Assembly (NCBI GenBank): GCA_029261305.1
Contig: JAJDBO010000167.1
Coordinates: forward strand, 1-20,180
DNA length: 20,180 nt
DNA from: Nitrospirales bacterium
GTDB taxonomy: Bacteria; Nitrospirota; Nitrospiria; Nitrospirales; UBA8639
Direction of reading: 5' to 3'
Position 1 is the first letter of the stretch; every line of letters begins with the position of its first letter. Position numbers and translations under genes: made by a program. Below, one piece after another: positions 6,625 to 15,325 of this stretch. Under the pieces are notes generated by a model, which was not told the DNA's origin, made no database searches, and saw only the letters and a list, made by a program, of their open reading frames with translations.

Positions 6625-8580
6625 TTACAATTCCCTGTTCTCCTCTTCCCGTTCCATGGGTAACGAAGCCAGCTGAAAGGGTTTCGCGCGATACCCCTCC
6701 AATGTCTGCACACTACTCATCTGAATCTTGGTGATATGAACCTGAGCCTGGACAACCGGAATTCCGCATTTCCGACAAACTTCCGCAATCGCAAAAAGGC
6801 GTCCATTCGCAAGCCTTGCTGAAGCTACTACCACAGTGGTGACCTGATGAGTGGCTAGGATTGACGGAAGATCAGCACTCGTACCCAACACGGGCATTTG
6901 GTTCACAGTCCGGCCCTTTAGGCTAGAATCGTCGTCTAGAAAACCAAGCGGCTGTAGTCCAAACTCTCTATTCTCACGCAACTCTTGCAAAACAAGTTGT
7001 CCGCTTTTTCCGGCTCCATAGATTAAGGCTCCTTCCCCTTCTAAGCGAACATTTCCTTGACTGTAGTCTAAGACCTGGTAGGCTGTTCTTGCACCCACTA
7101 CGATAATCCCTAAAGTTAGTAAATCTATTACGAAAAATGCTGTTACTCCAGAAGGGGGCATGGCAAGTTGCCCTACCGCATAGGATAAGGATGCGGCCGA
7201 ACCCACTGCCAATCCAATCTTAATCAGATCCCCAATACCTGTTGACCGCCAGACTCCCTGATATAGCCCCCATACTAGAAACATCCCAAGCTGAATCAAA
7301 AGCACGACAGGAAAAAAACTCAGATACCATTGTTTGTGCTCAGGTGACCAATCAAAGTCATACTTCAATACAAAACTCACCCAATAGGCGAACGTAATGA
7401 AGAGAAGATCTAAAAAACCCATAAAAAATAATCTATTTAAAGTCACACGCTCATACCATCGTATCAAAGTTTCAGCACGAAAAAATCCGATTTCGGGGTA
7501 CCCTAACTTCCGGATTCCAATAACAGTAGCCAAACCCACTGCCACTAAAATAATTCCAGCATTTCGGTACTGAGCCATCACCGAGAGCAATGCGAGTCCA
7601 GAAAGTCCCAAGGACACTCCGTAAAGGAAAATGACTGCGTTGCGGTGGGAAAATCCTAGCGCGATTAACCGATGATGGATATGGCCTTGGTCTGCTCCAA
7701 ACATTTGTTTAGCCATAAGAATCTTTTGGTGAAATGTCCTCTTGTAAGGTTGGACAACTTTTAATTCTCCCACAAACCGGCGAATCATCGACAGGACCGT
7801 ATCAAGGATTGGTATTCCAAAAACAAGGAGTGGAACGACTACCGCAAGAGCGGTGGCTTTTTTTTGGGAACCAGCAATCGCCGAGATAGCCAAGGTATAA
7901 CCAATAACCAGACTCCCAGAATCTCCTAGGAATATTTGTGCGGGATTAAAGTTGTACCGAAGGAACCCTAGAAGAGCACCCAAAAGAATCACGAGCAGTA
8001 GGGCATCTTGAGCATCCCCTCGTAGGAGAAAAATCGTGGCACAGGTTCCTGCGGCAATGCTAGCAAGCCCTGCGGCAAGCCCATCCAAGCCATCCACTAG
8101 ATTAAAGGCATTGGTAATACCCACTAACCAGAGAAAAGTAACTGGAATTGTGAATAGTCCAAGTGTCCAGACTTCGTTTCCAAAAAATGAAATATCCTCA
8201 ACCCGTACTCCAAGAGTTATAGCCACCATAGCCGCAGCAGCCTGAAAAAGAAACTTTTTTCCTGCGGGAAGAGGCCGGATATCATCCCATATACCAGCAA
8301 TAAAAATGATTGAACCACCAACCAGCACGGGCAGCCAGACCTTGAGATCCACCGCAAGAAACGGCTCCCCACCTTCACCCAACCAGACTGCCGCAACCAA
8401 GGTAATTAAGACCGCGGCCACGACCGCGACACCACCAAGCCTGGGTATTGGTTCTCCATGAATTTTGCGTTCTCCTGGCTGGTCTAAAGCCCCCAACCGC
8501 AAGGCTACTAGACGTACCAAAGGTGTCAGCGCCAAAGAGGCACCAAAAGCAATTAGAAAAATAACAAAGTACTTAACCAT
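6625..8580 (-). CDS. Fusion: WecA/TagO-type phosphoglycosyl transferase plus CapD/FlaA1-like N-terminal module
   Basis: The first ~355 residues are a polytopic MraY/WecA-family enzyme that would transfer HexNAc-1-phosphate to undecaprenyl phosphate. They show Asp99-Asp100, NAFNLVDGLDGLAAG (Asp163, Asp166), LGFLRYNFNPAQIFLGDSGS (Asp220) and the cytoplasmic HIHHR motif at 300-304. After residue 360 comes a second module. It starts with about four hydrophobic segments (385-500), including a WRSTGIGD motif typical of CapD/FlaA1 proteins. A Rossmann-like CoA-binding-3 domain follows, with YGAGKSGQ at 521-528 and GFLDDD near 546. The catalytic SDR domain that normally follows in CapD/FlaA1/PglF is missing: the protein stops at 651 after an acidic tail. 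It is the last gene of the minus-strand cluster and ends convergently with the dehydrogenase. Confidence 0.85.
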   Translation of the reverse strand: MVKYFVIFLIAFGASLALTPLVRLVALRLGALDQPGERKIHGEPIPRLGGVAVVAAVLITLVAAVWLGEGGEPFLAVDLKVWLPVLVGGSIIFIAGIWDDIRPLPAGKKFLFQAAAAMVAITLGVRVEDISFFGNEVWTLGLFTIPVTFLWLVGITNAFNLVDGLDGLAAGLASIAAGTCATIFLLRGDAQDALLLVILLGALLGFLRYNFNPAQIFLGDSGSLVIGYTLAISAIAGSQKKATALAVVVPLLVFGIPILDTVLSMIRRFVGELKVVQPYKRTFHQKILMAKQMFGADQGHIHHRLIALGFSHRNAVIFLYGVSLGLSGLALLSVMAQYRNAGIILVAVGLATVIGIRKLGYPEIGFFRAETLIRWYERVTLNRLFFMGFLDLLFITFAYWVSFVLKYDFDWSPEHKQWYLSFFPVVLLIQLGMFLVWGLYQGVWRSTGIGDLIKIGLAVGSAASLSYAVGQLAMPPSGVTAFFVIDLLTLGIIVVGARTAYQVLDYSQGNVRLEGEGALIYGAGKSGQLVLQELRENREFGLQPLGFLDDDSSLKGRTVNQMPVLGTSADLPSILATHQVTTVVVASARLANGRLFAIAEVCRKCGIPVVQAQVHITKIQMSSVQTLEGYRAKPFQLASLPMEREEENREL

Positions 8581-8618
8581 TTTAAAAATTAAAGATTTCG
8601 GATTGTAAGGAATCCATC

Positions 8619-9719
8619 CTATAATAATTCAACCAGGAGATTGGAAATTTTCTCAGCCGCTGTTCCATCTCCATAGCAACTGACAGCAGTTGCCATCCGA
8701 TGATAGGTTTCAGAGTCTCTTAAAAGGTTTTCGACTTCAGAAAGAATGGTTTCTGGCTGAGTCCCTATAAGTTTGGAAGCCCCGGCGTCTATTCCCTCAG
8801 GCCTCTCCGTCTCTTCACGCATGACAAGCACAGGTTTACCCAGAGCTGGTCCTTCCTCTTGGATACCCCCAGAATCCGTAAGAATGAAATAGCATGCGTT
8901 CATCAACTTGACAAAGGAATGGTACTCTAATGGAGCCAAAAGGGAAATGTTGTCCTTACCTGAAAGAATTCGCCTCACAGGCTCTTGCACGCGTGGATTC
9001 GGATGAACGGAGTAGACGATATGGACATCAGGGTTTCGACTCGCAAGTAATCGTAACGCTTCACAAATATTTTGCAATGGCTCCCCAAAACTCTCTCGAC
9101 GATGGGCCGTGACCAAAATTATTTTTCGCTCATCAACCTTAACTTTGAGGTCTTGATGTTCTGATCGCTGTAAAATGAGCTGAAGAGCATCTATAACCGT
9201 ATTCCCAGTGAGGTAAACTCTTTCTTTGAGAACTCCTTCAGAAACCAAGGCGTTCACAGCTCTAACCGTCGGGGCAAAATGGAATTGCCCAAGAACACTA
9301 ATAACTCGACGATTCATTTCCTCGGGAAAAGGATTTAAAATATTTTTTGTACGCAACCCAGCCTCAATATGAGCCACGGGAATCCGTTGGTAAAAAGCTG
9401 CCATTGCAGCCACCATAGCAGTAGTAGTATCCCCTTGAACCATAATCAAATCTGGCGCCACAGACCTGATTGCCTGAGTAAGTGAAACCATAGCCCGAGC
9501 CGTTAAATCCGACATAGATTGATTGTTTTGCATTAAATTAAGGTCAATATCTGGAGATATTTGGAAAAGATTGAGGACAGGATCAAGAATATGACGATGT
9601 TGGGCGGTGCTACAAACTTTAACTTTGAAATGGCTTAACTTTTTTTGAATAGCTAAAATGACTGGAGCCAGCTTAATAGCTTCAGGTCTCGTCCCAACTA
9701 CCACTAAAATTGTTTTCAT
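8619..9719 (-). CDS. wecB: UDP-N-acetylglucosamine 2-epimerase (non-hydrolysing)
   Basis: Interconverts UDP-GlcNAc and UDP-ManNAc in the cytoplasm. The 366-residue length is typical. Visible are VVGTRPEAIKLAPV (residues 7-20), QGDTTT around Asp97, HIEAGLRT with Glu119, EEMNRR at 133-138, TAHRRES with His206, and the C-terminal UDP-binding stretch SGGIQEE followed by MREETERPEG. The last segment reads like WecB/MnaA rather than WbpI, the 2-epimerase acting on diacetamido uronic acids, but WbpI-type specificity is not fully excluded. The ATG lies 13 bases after the stop of the SDR epimerase gene. The upstream Shine-Dalgarno sequence is weak, so translation may be coupled. It could feed UDP-ManNAc to the dehydrogenase or directly to a glycosyltransferase. 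Confidence 0.93.
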   Translation of the reverse strand: MKTILVVVGTRPEAIKLAPVILAIQKKLSHFKVKVCSTAQHRHILDPVLNLFQISPDIDLNLMQNNQSMSDLTARAMVSLTQAIRSVAPDLIMVQGDTTTAMVAAMAAFYQRIPVAHIEAGLRTKNILNPFPEEMNRRVISVLGQFHFAPTVRAVNALVSEGVLKERVYLTGNTVIDALQLILQRSEHQDLKVKVDERKIILVTAHRRESFGEPLQNICEALRLLASRNPDVHIVYSVHPNPRVQEPVRRILSGKDNISLLAPLEYHSFVKLMNACYFILTDSGGIQEEGPALGKPVLVMREETERPEGIDAGASKLIGTQPETILSEVENLLRDSETYHRMATAVSCYGDGTAAEKISNLLVELL

Positions 9720-9732
9720 ACTATTAGACTTT

Positions 9733-10773
9733 TTATTTTCCCAAAAATGTGTTTACAGCAGGAGACATTCCCGGACCAAATTTTGCTGTCGAATGAATTA
9801 GGTCCCAATTTTGGCGAAACCAATCTAGAGTAAGTTGAAGGCCAGCGTCGAACTCGGTATTTGGTTCATATTGCATCAATTGTTTAGCACGATCCACGGA
9901 TGCTCGCAGGCGACTCTTAGTATCCCACTTCCTTCGATCCGAAAAAAGAATACCGGCAGGGTTTCCTGTCAAATCGTTTATCTTCTTTGCAAGATCAATT
10001 ATTTTTGTCTCAACCCCAGAAGCCAGATTCATTTCCTGGCCAACAGCTTCGGGGAAATACCCGGCTCTCAGCAACCCATCCACGATATCCCAAACAAAAG
10101 TAAAATCACGTGTCTCCTCCCCAGTACCCGTAATGGGCAACGGCTTCCCTTGAAGCCCCCAATATAAAAAATTGGGGATGACATTTCGATAGGCACCTGG
10201 AATTTCCCCAGGGCCATAAGAATTAAAAAATCTCGTCCGCACAATTGACATCCCATAATGATGAGTAAAGAAATTGCAATACAGCTCCCCAAGCATTTTA
10301 GTGATTTGGTAAGGAGAGCTTAAATGTATCGACATGAAATCTTCTTTTAAGGGCAAGGGAGCATTACTCCCATAGATAGAACACCCGGAAGATGCATAAA
10401 TAAAACGCTCTACCCCTGAAATTTGGGCATACTGAAGAAGCCTCAAAGTTCCTAAGCCATTCACGTTCAAATCAAATTCAGGATGATCAACTGAATTTTG
10501 ATTTGCAAAGAAAGCAGCAAGATGAAAAACAAACGCAGGCTTTTCAAAAAAAACTCGTTTTAACAACACCTCATCTAATATACTTCCCTCGATAAATAAG
10601 ACATTCGGGTGGGAAGGGACATTCCACCTCTCAGCAGAAGACAAATCATCTAAAACCAAAACTTTTCGAACTCCCAACTCGGCAAGCTGTCTAGTCAAAT
10701 TGCTTCCGATGGCTCCGGCTCCTCCTGTTACAAGAACAACCTGATCTTGATATGCCTTCTCATACTCATGCAT
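9733..10773 (-). CDS. NAD-dependent sugar epimerase/dehydratase (extended SDR)
   Basis: Counted from the ATG at 10773 the protein has 346 residues. It has the NAD-binding TGGAGAIGS (16-24), DD at 42-43 for the ribose, HLAA (84-87), SS at 128-129 and the catalytic YQITK (Tyr155, Lys159), followed by RFFNSYGPGE and a TRDFTFVWDIVDG stretch. This is the extended SDR pattern of nucleotide-sugar 4-epimerases and decarboxylases. Given the neighbours, a UDP-GlcNAc(A) 4-epimerase of WbpP type is plausible, but substrate is inferred. The frame is open upstream to 10986, but the extra 71 residues lie inside the preceding glycosyltransferase gene, and an AAAGAGG ribosome-binding site sits just before 10773. 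That start overlaps the upstream stop by eight bases, which suggests translational coupling. Confidence 0.88.
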   Translation of the reverse strand: MHEYEKAYQDQVVLVTGGAGAIGSNLTRQLAELGVRKVLVLDDLSSAERWNVPSHPNVLFIEGSILDEVLLKRVFFEKPAFVFHLAAFFANQNSVDHPEFDLNVNGLGTLRLLQYAQISGVERFIYASSGCSIYGSNAPLPLKEDFMSIHLSSPYQITKMLGELYCNFFTHHYGMSIVRTRFFNSYGPGEIPGAYRNVIPNFLYWGLQGKPLPITGTGEETRDFTFVWDIVDGLLRAGYFPEAVGQEMNLASGVETKIIDLAKKINDLTGNPAGILFSDRRKWDTKSRLRASVDRAKQLMQYEPNTEFDAGLQLTLDWFRQNWDLIHSTAKFGPGMSPAVNTFLGK

Positions 10774-12019
10774 ATTTTTTCGCCTCTTTAGATTTTTGGA
10801 TAACACAATTTGATAAAAGTTGATCATACCGATCAAGAGCACCACACTTAGAAAAATGCTCCTCCGCATAATGGCGGCCGCGGGCTCCCATCTCACGAGC
10901 TTCATCTTGAGATTGAAAAAGCCATTTGACAGCATCCGCAAGAGACTTAGGATCTTCGGCAGGAACAACAATACCGCATCCTGCATCCTTCACAATTGAA
11001 ATAGCATCGCTCTCAGGATTCAGACTAGCAATACAGGGCTTCTCAGCTGCCATATAACCAAGTATTTTTGAGGGTACAACAGGAGTTTTCATGCTTTTTC
11101 TTAATGTCACAAGCCCGACATCTGAAACCGCTACCAGATCAGGGTATTTATCCTTAGAAACAAACGGAAGGAATTGAACATTTTTCAGATTCATTTCCTT
11201 CACTCTACTCTGGAGTCTTTGCTTTTCGATTCCATCTCCAACCAAAAGAAACATAATCGGTTTTTCCGTTTGTAGAATCTGTGCGGCATCAATAACGATA
11301 TCTAGATCTTGGGCATAACCCATGACACCGGCAAAGAGAACCACAAAAGCTCCTTCTAATCCAAGACGATTTCGAAATGAAACGCTATCCGTATTTTTTG
11401 GAAATTCGTCAAGATCAACCCAATTCGACACTATCTCAATTTTTTCCGCACCATGAGTCTTTGCTAGAACGTGCTGGGCATTGCCACGAGAGTGTAAGGT
11501 AATCAAGGTCGAATGTTTATAAACCCACAATTCCATTGCCTCAAAAAACTTGATAGGGACCTGTCCCTTTAGCACTCCAAGATCAATAGCATTTTGAGGG
11601 AACAAATCTTGGACATTTAACACATAGGGTGCACTTTTCGCTCGCCCTAACAAAAGACCAGCCACCCCTATGGTCAAAGGTGGCGAATAAATAAAAATAA
11701 CATCAATCGGCCCTGCTAGAAGCCCACCCACAAACATTGAGACAATCAAACCAAGCTGGCCGATCCCTTTCGCAAAAAGACCAACTTTGTGAATGGGCAG
11801 GGTCCAGACACGAATGACTTTTACCCCTGACTCTATAGAAGTACTGACAAAACGTGTCCTCGGCACGGCAACGCCCTCAGCCAGGTTATAACCCGGAGAA
11901 GCAGTGACAACCGTTACCTCATGCTTGCGTTCAGTCAAACCGCTCGCAAGCTCAAACATTAAATGTGAAGCTGACCTAACTTCTGGGGGATAGGAGTCAG
12001 TTAAAAGAAGAATTCGCAT
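10766..12019 (-). CDS. WbuB-like GT4 family glycosyltransferase
   Basis: About 417 residues, beginning MRILLLTDSYPPE, the usual start of a GT-B glycosyltransferase. The N-terminal domain carries VQDLFPQNAIDLGVL, characteristic of the WbuB/FnlD subgroup that acts in O-antigen and capsule repeat-unit assembly. The C-terminal domain has VSNWVDLDEF, LFAGVMGYAQDLD, LVGDGIEK and the donor-site segment VPSKILGYMAAEKP. It would transfer a sugar from a nucleotide donor to a lipid-linked acceptor at the cytoplasmic membrane face. The frame can be extended to a GTG at 12064, but the ATG at 12019 matches the family start and shortens the overlap with the upstream oxidoreductase gene from 68 to 23 bases. 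No strong ribosome-binding site is seen, consistent with coupled translation. Sugar specificity is unknown. Confidence 0.88.
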   Translation of the reverse strand: MRILLLTDSYPPEVRSASHLMFELASGLTERKHEVTVVTASPGYNLAEGVAVPRTRFVSTSIESGVKVIRVWTLPIHKVGLFAKGIGQLGLIVSMFVGGLLAGPIDVIFIYSPPLTIGVAGLLLGRAKSAPYVLNVQDLFPQNAIDLGVLKGQVPIKFFEAMELWVYKHSTLITLHSRGNAQHVLAKTHGAEKIEIVSNWVDLDEFPKNTDSVSFRNRLGLEGAFVVLFAGVMGYAQDLDIVIDAAQILQTEKPIMFLLVGDGIEKQRLQSRVKEMNLKNVQFLPFVSKDKYPDLVAVSDVGLVTLRKSMKTPVVPSKILGYMAAEKPCIASLNPESDAISIVKDAGCGIVVPAEDPKSLADAVKWLFQSQDEAREMGARGRHYAEEHFSKCGALDRYDQLLSNCVIQKSKEAKKYA

Positions 12020-14219
12020 TAGCCGAAGATATGATAGGACCCTGAGCTCTAAAACCTGGCTCACCCATGATCAAAGATTGGCCTGTGGTAAGAGATTCAA
12101 GAATCCTGAAAGTCGCTAAAGAAGAAGAGATGGAATGTTCAATAGGAATGTGAGGCCCCTGGCCATTTCGTACTGCCAAAAAAAATGCGTCTAATTCTGC
12201 AAGATACCCAAGATCTTGATTTCGCCATCGTTCGACTTTCGTTTTGCCATTCGCAACAAAACTCATAGTCCGAAAATCTTCAAGAACACCAACTGATCCT
12301 TGAGAGAAAATTTCCATGCGTTCCCTGGAAAATGCTCGATCACCTGACGCAGTATATACAATAGCAGCAATAGACCCGTCATCAAATTTTATGTGAACAC
12401 TGATATCGTCTCTGGACGAACGTGTTTGGTTCGCAGAAGAGACCGAGTGTGCAAATACTTCAGACGGCAAGGAACCAGCAAAGTATTGAGCTAAATCAAC
12501 AAAATGGCACAACTCACCAACGATACGCCCACCACCTTCAGTAGAATGGTTGACCCAATGTTCATTTGGCAAAATGCCCACGTTGACTCTAAAACTCATT
12601 ACGAGCGGTTCTTGATGATTTGAAAAACACGATTGCAAGCGAATGGCAGAAGGAGAAAATCGCCGGTTATATCCAACACATAATACCAAAGAGTTTTCGA
12701 TTCGCTTATAGGTCTCAACAATTTGAACCAACTCTGATTCATCCACACAGAGAGGCTTTTCAACAAATACGTGTTTCCCAGCATCAAGGGCTTCTTGAAC
12801 AATTTTTGCATGAAGGCTATGACGGGTTAAAACCATCACCGCATCAATATTTTTATCATCAAGAAGTGTACGATAATCAGTCGTGTTGTATTCAAATCCA
12901 TATTTTTGGGAGGCATGATTAGCTGTGACTCCATTAGCCGTTGCAATCCCCTTTAAATGGATCCCTGAAGTTTTTACAAGGGCTGGCAACAGGAGAGCTT
13001 TGGCAAAAAGGCCTGCCCCTATTACTCCAACTTGAATTTCCCCATTCTTGGGTGAAAATGTTTTCCTTTTAGTTGCTATAACCACACGACTTTGGTTGGA
13101 ACTAAGAGTCTCTTGATAAGTCAATAAAACACCGATCGCGCCACCGGATCCAGGCTTCATCAACATTTCATAAGCACTTATCGCATCGGCAATCTGAAAA
13201 CGTTGGGTGATCAAAGGGTCAATAACCACGTGTCCCTGGGAAATGAGATCTAGAAAAGCTTCCAGATTTCTCTGCTCGGTCCATCGAACATAAGGATAGG
13301 GATAGTCTACGCCATCAAGTTCGTAGGATGGATCAAGGGATCCTGGCCCACCAGCTTTTGAGACCTGAAATTCAATTTCCTTCTCCCAAAATATTTGCCT
13401 TGGAATTTCAATTTTCGCGACCCCCACTAGAATTACTTTCCCTCGAACCCGACACAGGTCCGCAGCTAGTTCCATGGGTTTGCTGTCTTGAGCAGAGGCC
13501 GTAATGATGACCGCATCAAATCCTTCGCCTTGGCTAACTCTGGCCGAAGGCATTGCTCCCGTTATCACTGCATCGGCCCCCAGTAATTTGGCCGAATCTT
13601 CTTTGGCAGGATCCACATCATAGGCAAAAACATTACAACCTGAGGCCTTAAGAAGTTGTACCGTTAATAGGCCTAAAAGTCCCAGACCAATGACAGCCAC
13701 ACGACTCCCAAGATTAACTTCAGCCAAACGAACACCGTGAAGAGCGATGATTCCAAGCATGCCAAAGGCCGCCTCTTCAAAACTTACCTTTTCCGGCACC
13801 TTGACACATAAGTTTTTAGGTATATTGATGAATTCAGCATGCGACGCAAACCCTGCACCTATGCATGCGACTTTTTCCCCGACTCTAAATTCGTCAACCC
13901 CGGCACCGACACCAATCACGGTTCCTGCGGCGCTATATCCCAACGCGGTCGGGATATCCAAACGACCAAGTGCTTCTTGAAATGTCTTCCAATACCCCTC
14001 GTTACGTGCTTTTGCTAGTGCTCGCTTGACAAGATCCGGACGACTGACAGCCTTTCCCAGTAAACTTTTACGTCCTAATTGGATAATGGAGCGTTCCGTA
14101 CCAATGCTGACCAATGAACAGGCTGTTTGGATAAGGAGCCCACCTGGTTGACAAAGAGGAACAGGAACTTCCTCAAGAGAAATTTTTCCAGTGCGATAGC
14201 TTTGGACAACTTGCTTCAT
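11997..14219 (-). CDS. Bidomain oxidoreductase: MDR dehydrogenase fused to Gfo/Idh/MocA
   Basis: A 740-residue two-enzyme fusion. Residues 1-365 are a medium-chain dehydrogenase: ACSLVSIGTE (33-42), GYSAAGTVIGVG where zinc alcohol dehydrogenases have GHE, and a Rossmann GLGLLG at 178-183. The His/Glu of the usual catalytic-zinc motif and the four-Cys structural-zinc lobe are absent. Residues 395-740 are a Gfo/Idh/MocA oxidoreductase with VGVIGAGLFAK (397-407) and the conserved VEKPL (486-490, catalytic-type Lys488), followed by a GYNRRFSP stretch. This architecture occurs repeatedly in polysaccharide clusters. The expected chemistry is NAD(P)-dependent oxidation or reduction of a sugar hydroxyl or keto group, perhaps two successive steps, but the substrate is not known. 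It follows the DUF362 gene after 64 bases and overlaps the next glycosyltransferase gene. Confidence 0.88.
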   Translation of the reverse strand: MKQVVQSYRTGKISLEEVPVPLCQPGGLLIQTACSLVSIGTERSIIQLGRKSLLGKAVSRPDLVKRALAKARNEGYWKTFQEALGRLDIPTALGYSAAGTVIGVGAGVDEFRVGEKVACIGAGFASHAEFINIPKNLCVKVPEKVSFEEAAFGMLGIIALHGVRLAEVNLGSRVAVIGLGLLGLLTVQLLKASGCNVFAYDVDPAKEDSAKLLGADAVITGAMPSARVSQGEGFDAVIITASAQDSKPMELAADLCRVRGKVILVGVAKIEIPRQIFWEKEIEFQVSKAGGPGSLDPSYELDGVDYPYPYVRWTEQRNLEAFLDLISQGHVVIDPLITQRFQIADAISAYEMLMKPGSGGAIGVLLTYQETLSSNQSRVVIATKRKTFSPKNGEIQVGVIGAGLFAKALLLPALVKTSGIHLKGIATANGVTANHASQKYGFEYNTTDYRTLLDDKNIDAVMVLTRHSLHAKIVQEALDAGKHVFVEKPLCVDESELVQIVETYKRIENSLVLCVGYNRRFSPSAIRLQSCFSNHQEPLVMSFRVNVGILPNEHWVNHSTEGGGRIVGELCHFVDLAQYFAGSLPSEVFAHSVSSANQTRSSRDDISVHIKFDDGSIAAIVYTASGDRAFSRERMEIFSQGSVGVLEDFRTMSFVANGKTKVERWRNQDLGYLAELDAFFLAVRNGQGPHIPIEHSISSSLATFRILESLTTGQSLIMGEPGFRAQGPIISSANANSSFN

Positions 14220-14283
14220 TCGAATGTCTACTAAATTAATGAATTAATGGAAAAAATGGCGATGCCCAATACAGACTTACTTA

Positions 14284-15288
14284 TTACTCTTTTCCCCATC
14301 GCGGAGCAAAGTCCTTGGGGCGCCCTCTAAAAAAATACAAAATATCATGGAGAGGTTTGGCAAAAACTGAGTCATATGCAACTGTCGTTGCCAGCCGACT
14401 ATTAAACACACCAAGGGTGAGCCAATGCATAAGGCTACGTTGAATATAGAATTTTTGCCCTATGAAGGGTTTCAGCGGAACATTCAGACTGATCTGCTCG
14501 AAAGAGGTAGGCATCATTCCTTCCTTCATGGCCAGACGCAAATGAGGAACAGTTTTTGGATTTATCTGCATTAACTCGCTGCAAACAAGACTCCCTGCCC
14601 CAGCATCATCGGAAGCAATTAAAAGATCCTTTTTGATAGGATCTCCCTCCATTGGACCCGTTCTATTCAAAAAATAAGTTCCATCAAAGATTACGAGTTG
14701 TGGGTTTAAAAGTTTATTTATCGCAAGCACCTTATAGGCAAATTCAGGATGATTCCGTAAGCGTTTGACATCAGGTAAACATCCCCATTGATTTTTGAAT
14801 CCCAAACTTACATGTGTCATGACATGGACTTTGGGAACTGGCATGGTGATAAAGACATCAGTCTCATGTAGAAGGAGTGAAGACATCTCAAGCCTAATCC
14901 GCCGGCCAAGAATCTCTGTTTCTACCCATTCACGAGGAGCCTCGGTAAGATTGACCGCTCTAGCCCCATATTGAGCACAAATCTTGTCAATTTGATGCCC
15001 TTGAAAAGCCTGCTGGGCAGGCCAAGCATATGATCCACCATCCGACTCAACGATCGTAATACGATCAGTCCTGGTTCGAATAATTTTGACTGCAGCTTCC
15101 AGTAAAATGGGACTAGTGGTCACACCAGGCTTGTAAAACGGATAGGTCAAATTCGGTTTAATAGAAACCCGGGCGTTTAAGGGAATAATCTCAGTCCATT
15201 TGAGCCATTCCAAGGCCTTGGTGAGATCCCCTTCGACTGATTCACTAGTCCGATCAACCCAGACTTTCGATTTCACTTCTCGTCGCAT
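14284..15288 (-). CDS. DUF362 domain-containing protein
   Basis: A 334-residue protein with features I associate with DUF362: VSIKPNLTYPF near residue 42, ITIVESDGGS (77-86), VFITMPVPKVHVMTHVSLGFKNQWGCLPD in the middle, and LVIFDGTYFLN with ASDDAGAGSLVCSEL after it. DUF362 proteins often carry a ferredoxin-like 4Fe-4S motif at one end; no CxxCxxC pattern is present here, so this is the lone-domain form. There is no signal peptide. The ATG at 15288 has a good ribosome-binding site (AAGGGA, six bases upstream), so the start is well supported. The biochemical role is not established. Its place between a glycosyltransferase and the bidomain oxidoreductase suggests a part in making the same polysaccharide, which is inference only. 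Confidence 0.8.
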   Translation of the reverse strand: MRREVKSKVWVDRTSESVEGDLTKALEWLKWTEIIPLNARVSIKPNLTYPFYKPGVTTSPILLEAAVKIIRTRTDRITIVESDGGSYAWPAQQAFQGHQIDKICAQYGARAVNLTEAPREWVETEILGRRIRLEMSSLLLHETDVFITMPVPKVHVMTHVSLGFKNQWGCLPDVKRLRNHPEFAYKVLAINKLLNPQLVIFDGTYFLNRTGPMEGDPIKKDLLIASDDAGAGSLVCSELMQINPKTVPHLRLAMKEGMMPTSFEQISLNVPLKPFIGQKFYIQRSLMHWLTLGVFNSRLATTVAYDSVFAKPLHDILYFFRGRPKDFAPRWGKE

Positions 15289-15325
15289 ACAATTTCCCTT
15301 AACCTATTAACACTCATAGTCCTCA

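Noticed and set aside
10774..10986. Hydrophobic N-terminal extension of the SDR epimerase, possible membrane anchor
   Set aside because: It is the out-of-frame reading of the glycosyltransferase C-terminus; a ribosome-binding site and a family-like start lie at 10773.
14220..14283. Repeated ATTAAT in the gap before the bidomain oxidoreductase
   Set aside because: Short, AT-rich and not placed like a promoter or operator; likely chance in an AT-rich spacer.
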